Below, one piece after another: positions 36,075-46,520 of a DNA stretch of 64,000 bases. A program made the translations under genes and the position numbers. The notes beneath the pieces were generated by a model that did not search any database, was not told the origin of the DNA, and saw only the letters and a list, made by a program, of their open reading frames with translations. Every line of letters begins with the position of its first letter. The first letter of the stretch is position 1. The DNA is from Amanita rubescens (taxonomy: Eukaryota > Basidiomycota > Agaricomycetes > Agaricales > Amanitaceae). Location of the stretch: NCBI GenBank assembly GCA_015039365.1, contig WION01000143.1, positions 62,001-126,000 on the forward strand, in the 5' to 3' direction.

Positions 36075-36285
36075 TCATCTATCTGGAGTCTGGAAAGCGA
36101 GGATCCGGCCCGACTCGTCCTCTTGTCAGACCGTTTGCGCGAGGTGAAGCAATCGCTCGCCAATGACACTAACGGAATGGATTCGTGCTTGGACCTACAA
36201 GCGTTCCGTATCCGCGGCGGATGATGCAGAGGGGGGCGTAGCAGGAGCGGGTTGTTCGATGGAGATTAACTATAACCCGCCAGCC
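36075..36285 (-). pseudogene. inverted fragment of a CC gene
   Basis: Read on the minus strand, this segment matches the middle of the CC half of copy D (32230-32400). It includes LISIEQPAPA, SVIGERLLHLAQTV and the start of LAFQS, with in-frame stops. The following part of the same gene continues on the plus strand at 36626, so an inversion split the copy. Confidence 0.75.
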
Positions 36286-36625
36286 AGCTTGGTACTATTC
36301 CGCGCCTTTATACCGCTCCCGAAATTATTTTGGGGGAACCTGTTCCTGCTGGGCCACCAACGGACATCTGGGCACTGGGACTAGGTGGAAGGCAAACGGC
36401 ACCGGTTCGTCGTCATTGGGCCTGAGCTTGTTGACGAGTGTTTCGAGGGTGAGATTTGCAGGGATGGTGAGATCTCGCCGTCAACGTCAGACACAAACTG
36501 GACTATGACATTAGATGCTTGCTTTGTGAGCTCCTGCTTAGGTTCTGGAACACCATGGTGAAGTTTTTTACGTTTTGGAGGGGGAAAGAGAGTTGCCACA
36601 TCATATAGTGAAGGTGGAAAAGACG

Positions 36626-37135
36626 CCCACGTATGTTCCTCCCCAATCTCTTCATGGGTTTTTGGGCGTGGCCACGAACCTCAAAATGAAATTCTCAACG
36701 TCACATACGAACAGATCTGGGCCAGCGGTACGTGCCTAAAATTTCCACAATCAACATCGACCGCATTGTTGACGACGCGCTACAGAGAAGCAAGCGGTTG
36801 CAGGCCGCTGGAGAGCTCTGACACATACATGACTATCCAATACGAATGGCGATAAAGTCCAACGCGAAATCCATGGCCTCCTGATCTACCTCCTGATCTC
36901 TGTCGGTTGGAGTGCCGAGCCGCGGCATATTCGGGCGTTGCTTAGGGAAGAGTTGAGAGAGTGCATCGCCGAGTTCGGCCAAGACTTCCGGGATGATCCG
37001 CGAGAGTTCGTCTCCGATGATTTGCAGGCACCTGTCCTCGGTACGGTAGAGCTTGGTCTCGCGTTGCGAAATCGTGCCGGAGGACAACAGATGTTGAAAT
37101 CAAGGGTGGCCCTCGATACGCAGACACCTGCTTGA
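36626..37135 (+). pseudogene. 3' part of a rearranged CC gene
   Basis: The plus strand resumes with SSWVFGRGHEPQNEILNV, the usual intron, AVAGRWRAL, then an in-frame TGA near 36829 where intact copies read on. The last exon contains an internal deletion, lacking the FNPSLMDAEEGQ block present at 29620-29650, but keeps VLGTVELGLALRNRAGGQQM. Stop plus deletion make it a pseudogene. The 340 bases between this and the inverted fragment are not recognisable. Confidence 0.75.
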
Positions 37136-37267
37136 TTATACGCTTTATACCATATTACTACCCAAGTTGCACAGGGTATGTAAGATATACCAACTACAAC
37201 GATTACGAGACAGAAGGCAGTTCCATAGTACGTATCATATCTTTGCGTTCATTACAACAACGGTATC

Positions 37268-38563
37268 TCAATCGTCAAAGTTCACGACAACGTTGGCTCG
37301 AGATAGCACGTTGTAGTCCTCTTCGTCGACCCATCTATCCCCTTGACGCCGCCGGATGTACAACGTCCGAGCAATTCCTATTGTCGTCGTGCACATGATG
37401 GGCCCAGCCGCCAGCTTCTGAGACTTGCCTCTCGGATCATCCACTTGCATCTTCTTCGGATCGAATTCGCTTCCGGGTGAAGGAGCAAATACCTCCACGT
37501 CACCCGAAACGTAATCTCCATACATCATTTTCCGAAGATCCACCGTCTTGTTGACGAGTTCTGAAAAGTCCTCCTCGGACATGGACTGAAGTTGTTTTTC
37601 CGGAAAACCATACAAGCGTGACAGACGGCGTATTAGCAGACTGAAAAGAGATTGTTGGTCCTGCTTCAAGATCCGACTAGCCTCATTGTCCGAGTATACC
37701 AGCGCTCTCCACCGAGCTGAGACAGCTTTCGGTTCTGTAACGCAGACGATCAGATGGGTCATAGGGAGGGGAAAGCGCTTATTTACGTGACGCCTTTATA
37801 GCATCAGAGATTTGTTGGAGCATCTGCGTTTTCTCTGGATTAACGATGGAATCGAATTCGGAGGATAGAACTAGAACACAAAAGTGGTTCATACAAGCTT
37901 GAAGCGAAATCAAGATTCTTGGATGTGTCGAATTTTGTTTAGCATCCACTACGAAGTTGCACAAGGATTCGCCAAAGAATGATTTCGTGTTGCTGCTCGG
38001 TTGATCCTTCGAAAGCTTGATGGCGTTATCCTGATGTGCGTCTGCAATCCCAGAAGCCAACTGGTAGATGCAGTCGTTCAGGGCGTTCACTTTGGTTATA
38101 ATGTCGGTCTCCGAGACGACGTCAGCTTTGTTACCAAAGACCCTATTCGATTCGAGCTCTTGCTTTGTCAAGCTCAATTCTTTCTTGGTACGGTCGAGTT
38201 CGAGTTGTAACTGATCGCCGCGCTGCTGTAGTTGGAGGACCTGGAAAGCTCTTAGTGATTCTGTCAAAGAACGACGGTTACACTTTTCCAGTCCCACCTG
38301 GTACTCTAGTCTTACGGGCCTTCCATTCGCGCGTCTTGGGTCTGGTGCCACCGGTTCCGCTGGCACCAGAGCGGATGACGTTCCTTCAAAAGATGTAGGT
38401 GAGGTATAACCTGTGGCCTATCGCCGACATCAGCAAGGTTGTTAGTCGTTCAGGTAAACATACAAATACTTACGCGTCTCGAATCCCTCTTGCCACCAGT
38501 GGTGCTCGATTTGCCCAAGGGGTTCCACCCTGCGGCAATGTTGAAATACCGTGACCAGGACAT
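37268..38563 (-). CDS. coiled-coil protein (CC-F)
   Basis: ATG at 38563 opens exon 1 (MSWSRYFNIAAGWNPLG...), spliced at a CGC/GTAAGT donor (near 38473) to an exon reading ATGYTSPTSFEGTSS. A further intron joins LEYQ to the coiled coil VLQLQQRGDQLQLELDRTK. The globular part reads LNDCIYQLASG, FFGESLCNFVVDAKQN and MNHFCVLVLSSEF. The last exon (37268-37762) carries VSARWRALVYSD, LRKMMYGDYVSGDVEVFAP and IMCTTTIGIARTLYIRR. Unlike CC-B and CC-C it lacks an obvious N-terminal membrane anchor. No stop or frameshift is visible, so it is probably functional. It is head-to-head with the 39.4-kb Hsp70-like copy. Confidence 0.75.
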
Positions 38564-39369
38564 TATGGAAAATACTCAGTATATGAGGTTGTAAATCAAA
38601 GCGGAATCTAACTTCGTTGGTCACTGGTACGAGTTTGTTTCTCGGCGGGCATGCGTGAGTATCGGGATAATAATATCAGGGACGGTTAGTCACCTTACTA
38701 CCCTTGCCTGTTGTTTTGACACGTGTACGCTTCGTGCCTTAAGACCTCACTCCAATCACGATCACAGCACCTTCCAAACCAAGCCACAAGACTAGATATA
38801 CATACCAGAATCCTCGTGTTGTGTGATGACACATGTATATGCAGCACCGTACCACAATACAGGGGTAGTACACTCTTCTACCTTGTATATAGTAAGTACG
38901 ATCAATGATACACGTGGCACTGGACTCATTTACTATCCTAATCCAAGCTGAATGACTCGTGAGTGTATAAATCTTCCTGTCAATGAGTGTCCAAATCAAG
39001 CCAACAGATGCTGTGAAACAATGACCTGAAAACCTTATGAAGAATTTATTTTTGTAATCCCACGTGTGCGAAGCCATCCTAATCGCACCCTATACGTCAT
39101 ATGATACTTTATCGGGAATTGAATGGCATGGCAGGCAACTCACGGTGATTCGACAGATGCGCAGGCCGATACATAGGCTGGCGGTGATTGAACGATATCG
39201 ATTGGGTGTTGGTGGACCAACAAACTCTGTTGTACTGCGCATGTGACAATGATAGCCCGCAACCCAGGTTTTTTGTGACTACCATATCACAATCACCATA
39301 ATTGTGCGTATTAAATGCTCTCAAGAATCTAGACTAAGCACCCTTCCATGCTCAGTTAACGTGTCCCGC
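38564..39369. promoter_or_regulatory. divergent intergenic region between CC-F and the 39.4-kb Hsp70-like copy
   Basis: It holds a degenerate copy of the cluster's promoter module: ACCTTCCAAACC near 38770, an AATCCTCGTG element near 38810 and CACGTGGCACTGGACTC near 38910. The last element recurs at 44055 and, partly, at 51370. No coding frame is supported. The heat-shock-like GAA half found in other modules is changed to GCA here. Confidence 0.5.
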
Positions 39370-42051
39370 ATGTCATTACCGCAAAGAAAACCTTATGATG
39401 GGATCCAAAGAAAACTCGTTATTTCATTTGACATTGGCACCACCTTCAGTGGCGCATCCTACGCGTTTTTTATACCTGACGAAACGCCGGTAATTCTTGG
39501 TGTTAACCAGTGAGTTGTCCTGGTGGCAACTGGACACCTCATCTCAGGATTACTTTCAAGGTTCCCTGGGCAGACGGTCGGCGGTGATTCCAAGATTCCA
39601 AGTGTCGTTTGTTACGACAGGTATGGAAACGTCGTTGCCGTTGGCTCGGAAACGGACGTAGAGACCAATCCTGAACTCCGAGAAATACAAGGTCTTGTTC
39701 GAGCTGAATGGTGCGCCGACCTTTTATTAGTGGCCTCTCTACTAACATGATATAGGTTCAAGCTACATCTTCAACCAGCTCATCTTGTTGCTGAGCAAGG
39801 GTTCGACGATAGAGACATACCTGCGCTGCCTCGGACCAAGTCAGTTATCGACATCTTCAGCGACCTGTTGAGATACATGTATAAATCAACCAACCAGTAT
39901 ATCCGAGAGCGACATGGAGATGACATGCTGAGATCCGTCGGGAATAACATTGAGTTTATCCTCAGTCACCCCAACTGCTGGGAATGCCAACAGCTATCCG
40001 AAATGCGCCGTGCTGCAATCAATGCAGATTTGGTCAACGCAAATGAAGCCCCGAAACGAATCAGCTTCGTCACCGAAGGCGAGGCTAGTCTTCACTTGTG
40101 CCTAAACAAATGTCCCGATACTTTCGGGAAATACGTAGGTCAAGTGTACTACAATATCCGACTTGCTGACTGGTGATAGACCAGTGATGGAATACTGGTC
40201 GCGGACTGTGGAGGAGGAACTGTGGATATTAGTTCATATGCGCGATCAGTATCAATGACGTCAGGGAGTAAGTTCAAAGAAATCGCTCCGGCTGAGTGTA
40301 CGGGTGCCTCTCCTTCCCTGACGCAAAGCTTACTTTTCTTAGGCCTTTTTCAGGGCTCGTTCTTTGTCACCCGTAGAGCGCAAACGTTTCTGACAGGTCG
40401 GCATAACCAATTTTGCGACGTAATTGATCTAATCATGCTTTCTAGATAAGCTTCGTCGATCGACGTTTGGAACGAAGAGAGACATAGAAGTTATGACTAG
40501 ATATTTTGACGGAGTGACCCAACTTAGCTTTAGTGAACCTTCGAGATCGTACTTGATACGTTTTGGTCGAAATGAGCAAGATTTAGAACACGATATTCGA
40601 GTTGGCACGATCAAGCTGAATGGGTAAACGTTTATCATACGTTCAATGTACAGTGATAAAATTACATTGCATATAGCATCGACATTGCGAAGTTTTTTGA
40701 ACCTACCATAAAGAACATTATAAAAGCCATCGACGAACAAACCAGGATGACGGCGACAAGGATCAGAGTACGTCTGCAAGAAAGTTGGATGTGTCATAAC
40801 TGAAAACGATAGGCTATCTTTATGGTTGGAAGATTTGCTACCTCCGATTATTTGTTTTCCAAATTGGAGGATCATTTCGAGTTGAGGGGTATCGACATCT
40901 TGAGACTGGACACTTATATGTGAGCAAAAAAGCGCTGCGCTTCGCATTCATTTACTTAAGGCTCTTGCATCAGAAACAAAACGGTCGCGGAGGATGATAG
41001 TCAAAATCGAATCTTTTGTGTCCAGTGAACCGCAACGCAGAACGACTTTGACCTGCTTCAGAAAGAATACAACAGAGAACTGAGAGCGGCGCAAGACGAG
41101 CTTCAGGCTCTCCGTGAACAGAGGGACGCGCTCAAGAAGCTCGTCGATACGCAAGCCGTCGAGCTGACCGCCGCACGCGAGTTCACTTTCATTACTGACC
41201 AGGTCTCAGCGACCGACGTTAGTCGGACAGTACAAGAGCTCAATTCCGCCATATACCAAACAGCTGTGCAGTTAATCTCTATCGAACAACCCGCCCCTCC
41301 TACAGCCCTCCCTGCACCCGCGGCGGATATGGAACGCCTGCAGGTTCAGGCACGGATCTATTCTGTCAGTGTCATTGGCGAGCGATTGCTTCACCTCGCG
41401 CAAACCGTCGGACAAGAGGACAAGTCATTCCCTATCCTCGCTTTCCAGAGTGGCATAATTCACGTGTGCTTTTCCGCCATCTCTTCATGGGTTTTTGGGC
41501 GTGGCCACGAACCTCAGCATGGGATTCTCAACCTCGCATACGAACAGATCTGGGCCAGCGGTACGTGTCTTCCTCAAAGTCTGCTGCATGGCTAACGACC
41601 CGTTTTAGAGAAGCAAACCGTTGCAGGCCGCTGGAGAGCGCTGACCCATAAACAGCTATCCAATATGAGCGGCGATAAAGTTCAACGCGAAATCCATACC
41701 CTCCTGTACTACCTCCTGATCAGTATCGGGTGGAAAGCCGAGCCAGGGCGGATTCGGGCTTTGCTTGAGGAAAAGTTGAGAGAGTGCATCGACGAGATCG
41801 TCGCATTAGTGGCCAAGACTTCCAAGATGATCCGCGAGGAGTTCGTCTCGGACGACTTGCAGGTCACGTATGTGCGTGGTGAGCAGCACTTCAACCCATC
41901 ATTGATGGAAGCAGAAGAAGGGCAAGCTTCGCCCGAGGTCCAGGCACCTGTCCTTTGTACGGTAGAGCTTGGTCTCGCTTTGCAAAATCGCGCTGGAGGA
42001 CAACGGATGTTGTTGAAACCGAGGGTAGCCCTTGATACTCACGCATCTTGA
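39370..42051 (+). pseudogene. second Hsp70-like / CC fusion copy, frameshifted at the junction
   Basis: The first ATG of sister copies is GTG here (39361), so the next ATG at 39370 (MSLPQRKPYDG) is the likely start. The Hsp70-like exons resemble copies D and I, with FDIGTTFSGASYAFF and VADCGGGTVDISS intact but the adenosine motif changed to MVGRFATSD. After the exon start at about 40976, a 4-base deletion relative to copy D shifts the frame to a TGA at about 41034. The sequence then runs into CC sequence (FDLLQKEYNRELRAAQDEL) in another frame, from the same TTTTGTGTCC breakpoint as copy D. The CC exons themselves, including REIHTLLYYLLISIGW and VLCTVELGLALQ, are open to the stop at 42051. Confidence 0.75.
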
Positions 42052-42178
42052 TTATACGCTTCATACTATATTACCACTCAAGTCTCACAGGGTACGTATG
42101 ATATACCAACTACAACGATTACGAGACAGAGGCCATTCCATAGTAAAATATCTTCGTGTTTTCAATAAATACGGTATC

Positions 42179-43430
42179 TCAATTGTCGAAGCTTACGACA
42201 ACGTTGGCTCGAGATAGCACGTTATGCTCCTTTACGTCGACCCGTTCACCTCCTTGACCTCGTCGGATATACAACGTCTGAGTGATACCTATTGCCGTCG
42301 TGCACATGATGGGCCCAGCCGCCGGCTTCGGCGTCCTGCCTGTCGGGTCATCCGCTTGCATCTTCTCCGGATCGAACTCACTTCCTGGTAAAGGAGCAAA
42401 TACCTTCACGTTACCCGAAGCGTAATCTCCATGCATCATTTTCCGAAGATCCATCGTCTCGTTAATAAGATTTGAAAAGTCCTCCTCGAACACGGACCGA
42501 AGTTGTTCTTCCGGAAAACCATACAAGCGTGACAGATGGCGTGTCAGCAGGGCGAAAAGAAACTGTTGGTCCTGCTTCAGCGCTTGGGTGTCCGAGTATG
42601 CTCTCCACCGAGCTGAGGCAGCTTTCGGCTCTGTAATGTAGAGGATCAGATAGGTCATAGGAAGGGGGAAAATTGCTTATTTACGTGACTCCTGCGTTTT
42701 CTCTGGATTAAGGATGGAATCGAATTCGGAGGATAGAACTAGAACACAAAAGTGGTTCATACAAGCTTGAAGCGAAACCAAGATTCTTGGACATGTCGAG
42801 TTTTGTTTAGCATCCACTACCAGGTTGCACAAGGATTCGCCAAAGAATGATTTCGTGTGGTTGCTCGGTTGATTCTCGGAAAGCTGAATGTCATTATCCG
42901 TATGTGCATCTGTAACTTCAGAAGCCAACTGGTAGATGCAGTCGTTCAGAGATTTCACTTTGTTTATAATGTTCGTCTCCGAGACGATGTCAGCTTTGTT
43001 ACCAAAGACTCCATCCAATTCGAACCCTTGCTTTGTCAAGCTCAAATCTTTCTGGGTACGTCCGAGCTCGAGTTGTAACTGATCGGCGCGCTGCTGTAGT
43101 TGGAGGGCCTTGGAAGCTCTTAGCGATTCTGTCAAAGAATGTGGCCACAGTATCATACCTGCTTGGTACGTTTGAGTTCGAGTTGTAACTGATCGGCGCG
43201 CTGCTGTAGTTGGAGGACCTGGAAGGTATTAGTGATTCTGTCAAACAACGGGGCGCCGTATCATACCTCTGGACTTGGACAAGTATTCTGTAGGAAACGA
43301 TTAGAAAGTTAACGCTATCGACGGTTGCACTTTGTCAGGCTCACCCGGTCTTCTGGTCTTACGGACCCTCCATTCGTGCGCCTTGGGTCAAGTTCCGCTT
43401 GCATCAGAGCCGTAATGGGATTTATCGCAT
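42179..43430 (-). CDS. coiled-coil protein (CC-G), 5' end uncertain
   Basis: The last exon (42179-42658) reads ASARWRAYSDTQ, LRKMMHGDYASGNVKVFAP and MCTTAIGITQTLYIRR. The previous exon has LQLQQRADQLQLELGRTQK, LNDCIYQLASEV and MNHFCVLVLSSEF. Upstream, a tandem duplication repeats the coiled-coil exon, and a short exon reads LDPRRTNGGSVRPEDR near 43380. I do not find the equivalent of the CC-F start exon with its ATG, so the gene may start internally or be inactive. It is tail-to-tail with the 39.4-kb fusion copy; the stops are 128 bases apart. Confidence 0.6.
43050..43250 (-). repeat. tandem duplication of the coiled-coil exon in CC-G
   Basis: Two roughly 100-base copies (about 43050-43150 and 43160-43250) share the strings GAGTTGTAACTGATCGGCGC and GCTGCTGTAGTTGGAGG as printed on the plus strand. 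The same duplication is in CC-H at 50640-50830, so it predates the split of G and H. Confidence 0.8.
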
Positions 43431-44927
43431 TCACGGGCTATTATTGATGTCAGCGAGGGTGTTATTCAAAGCAAAATACACAGCTTACACGTCCACTTTT
43501 GGCACCGAACCAGCTTTCTACGCGTAAGAGTCAGCAATATGTGGGGCCACGAAGAAAAGAGAACCTAACTTCGTAGCTGTTCGGCGGTACTCGAAGTTCT
43601 GTCAGCAGGCATGCCAGTCTCGGGTTAGGGGTAATCTCAGGGGCACGATTTTCGCCGTGCTCTGAGCCAGAACACTGTGGCGTCTAATGATTGTTTTTGT
43701 TGAACAGATTCGTTCGGAGATAGAAGGCTGAGAGTAAGATTGAGGCACACGACTACTAATAATTATGCCCGTGTGATAGTAGATGATGATTTAGATAAGT
43801 ATGCTATTTATAGAGGGTAAGATGTTATGCCTTGTTTGGCCGGCCGAGGATTGCCGAACGTAGAGCGTCGTTCCATCAGATTCAGAGAACCTTCCAAATT
43901 TGAAATATCCAAACCAAGGGATGAGATGAAGATAGAATCCTCGTGCTGTGAAATGAGACTCAAGGTGCACCGGGGTACAGTCCAATGAGTAGGTAAGCTA
44001 TTCTGAATTATATCATGTGTACCAATAACGGCTAATGGCAATAGTATCACTATCAGGACACGTGGCACTGGACTCGTTGACGTTTGGAACCACGAAATCG
44101 AATTTCTTGTCGCAGTTTCTTCGTTCCCGTCAATACCGTGAACGAAATCAACGGATGCTACTTGGGGTCCATGCGTGTGCGACGCTCCGCAACCGATTTC
44201 CATACAAATCAACAGCAATTCTGAAAAGGACGGATACCGTTAGAGTCGCGAGAGAGGTTCAGGACAAGGTGACTTGATCCTCTACTCTCAAAAAAAGGGC
44301 CTTGGACCCGCCACAATAGTTGGTTTTGGTGGTTTGGGAATTCATTGAGAGATGTTACGCGTTACGGATTCAATTCATGATGCATCATGGCATGACCCTT
44401 TGTTACGCATTATGTGAATCTATGGTCGTAACTGCCTCCACCTCTACCACTTATGGGCCGCTACTGCGCACGGTTGCTACGAATACTTGGGCAGCAGGCT
44501 GCCATGCTTCGTCCCCTCCAAAACGCGTCGGATATCCGGGGGAATGGTAAATGTGCTTCTCTGATAATCGGCTGTGGTTTGTTGATCATCATGTCGGGCG
44601 TTGAGGAGGACTCCGGCGGCAATAACTGAATGGAAATTTTGACATCACCTCTGGACGAGTACTAAGAGAGATGTCAACAAATAAATTTCCTATTCCGAAA
44701 AAAAGAGAGATCATTTCTAGATGACATAAGTATTGTGCCACCCACATGTGCTGCAAGTGAATCCGGTAACATATAACAACGGACAACTGCAGTGATCCCA
44801 ATCCCAAACGCGTAACATGCCGTGAATCTATGGTCGTAATACTACAGTAAGTACACTATATAAAGATCGCATTCAGGCCTTTGACAACTAAAAGCAGGGC
44901 CAACTGGGACTTCCCTCTAAGCTAGAC
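43431..44927. promoter_or_regulatory. intergenic region with a promoter-module copy
   Basis: The left half is a copy of the CC/Hsp70 intergenic module: AGAACCTTCCAAATTTGAAA near 43865, AATCCTCGTGCTGTGAAA near 43937, CACGTGGCACTGGACTCG near 44057, and GTGTGCGACGCTCCGCAACC near 44175. No Hsp70-like gene follows on the plus strand, so a partner may have been lost. The right half leads into the GH12 gene and shows no other coding signal. Confidence 0.5.
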
Positions 44928-46065
44928 ATGTTTTTCACTGCTATTTCTTCCGCGCTCTTCTTCGCCCTTCTCGTCGCGTCCGTCGCAGTTCCATCTACCG
45001 ACTCGGACATCGCAGCCCGAAGTACCCAGGCTGGCGCAGTCTTGCGCGCACAGTACGAATGTGAAGCGCAGGGTGCCTCACACTACTTGTTGTGTCTGAA
45101 CCTGTGGGGAAAATCTTCAGGTGAGCAAGCCTGTATGATCAGCGTCTTAATTGCCGCCACGATAAATAGGTGCTTCGCGATCGTGGCAAACCGCTCAGAG
45201 GCAAACTTCGGGTCGTCACGACATCGCCTGGACCACTTCGTACGATTGGAGCGGCGGATCTAATGAAATTAAATCTTGTGAGCATGCTCACATCCCGAAA
45301 TGTATCACGGGTGCCTCTGACATTGATACGCAAGACTCCAATGTGGCTCTCAAACAGAACCTCCCCATCCAGCTTTCCAACATCTCCAATTGTCGGAGCA
45401 ACTGGCATTGGACTTACACTGCCCAAAATAACGTCGTGGCGGATGTGTCTTACGACATCTGGTTCGCGGTCAGCAATTGTTTCAAGGTATCCAGGATCAT
45501 GAACTAAACTAAGTATTCACTCAGGCCTCTCCTGTCAGCCCCCCTTGGTCCGCCCAAGCTGTTTCCGGCGTATCCACATGTGAGTCGTTTTCTGTTCCCT
45601 CTCATATGTGCATTGAAGGACCACGCCTAAATCGACTCTAGACGAAATCATGATCTGGCTCAGCAAAGTTGGAGGGTACGTCGGCCGTCGCCCTCACATG
45701 ACAGTTCACTAAAACCTCGCCCGATAGAATGGGACCCATTGGCTCCCCAATTGCCACCACTAGCATTGCTGGACACACCTGGAAGCTCTGGAAGGGCACT
45801 AACCAAGGTTGGACTGTCTTCTCCTTCCTCTGCCAAGGCTCCGACATCAAGAAATTCTCCGCTGATTTGAACGGGTTCTTCCAATACTTGATTGACCACC
45901 AGGGTGTCGAGAGCAGCCAGTACTTGGTGGGTTTGGAGTCAGGTACCGAGCCCGTGACGGTGAGCAGCCCTCATCGTTCATCGTATCGAGAGATCACTGA
46001 TCATTGGACAGGGATCGGCTACTCTTGCCACGAGTTTGTACAACGTAGCGGTTAACCCCTTGTGA
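44928..46065 (+). CDS. secreted glycoside hydrolase family 12 endoglucanase/xyloglucanase
   Basis: A signal peptide (MFFTAISSALFFALLVASVAV) precedes a GH12 beta-jelly-roll sequence assembled from about seven exons. Family landmarks in order: YECEAQGASHYLLCLNLWG, TTSYDWSGGSNEIKSY, NVVADVSYDIWF, then EIMIWLSKVGGMGPIG with the nucleophile Glu, WKLWKGTNQGWTVFSF, and GLESGTEP with the acid/base Glu. The last exon after a GTGAGC donor reads SATLATSLYNVAVN and stops at 46065. GH12 enzymes cleave beta-1,4-glucan or xyloglucan outside the cell (family knowledge). Both catalytic Glu residues are present and no stop interrupts the frame. It is probably a lignocellulose-degrading enzyme unrelated to the flanking cluster. 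Confidence 0.88.
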
Positions 46066-46520
46066 GGTTCGCTGGATACTTGCGCTGCGCTAGGCGACCG
46101 CGCTGTATTTTCTAAAAGTTTTCAACATTTCATCTTGTAGTACCTATGTTTTGTAATTTGATGAAATGGATTTGATTTGGCTCTGAGCAGGTTGTCTTGT
46201 CTAGCTCGGCATAAGGAAAGGAGACGCGTTGGGGGTGGTGGACAATGCCGTCATGGGGCAGACGGGCCCGATAAGCAGGTATGACGTCATATCCGGACCC
46301 AGGTCCCCTTGTCACCACGGTCCCAATCAATGTGATCGATCACCAATCCATCGGCGGGTGATCAATCGCAGCCCTGTGGCTGTACCCATGCGCGTACAGT
46401 GACCAGGGATCCACTTTTCTCCCAACGCGTTAAAACTGCAAGAGCAACAGCCACAAACCACCTTATCACCGCGAACATCCCGTCAAATTGAGCCAAGTCA
46501 TTACAAATTCAATTCGCACA
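46066..46520. other. convergent spacer
   Basis: These 455 bases separate the 3' ends of the GH12 gene and the membrane-protein gene. No supported gene or repeat is seen; both 3' untranslated regions should be here. Confidence 0.4.
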
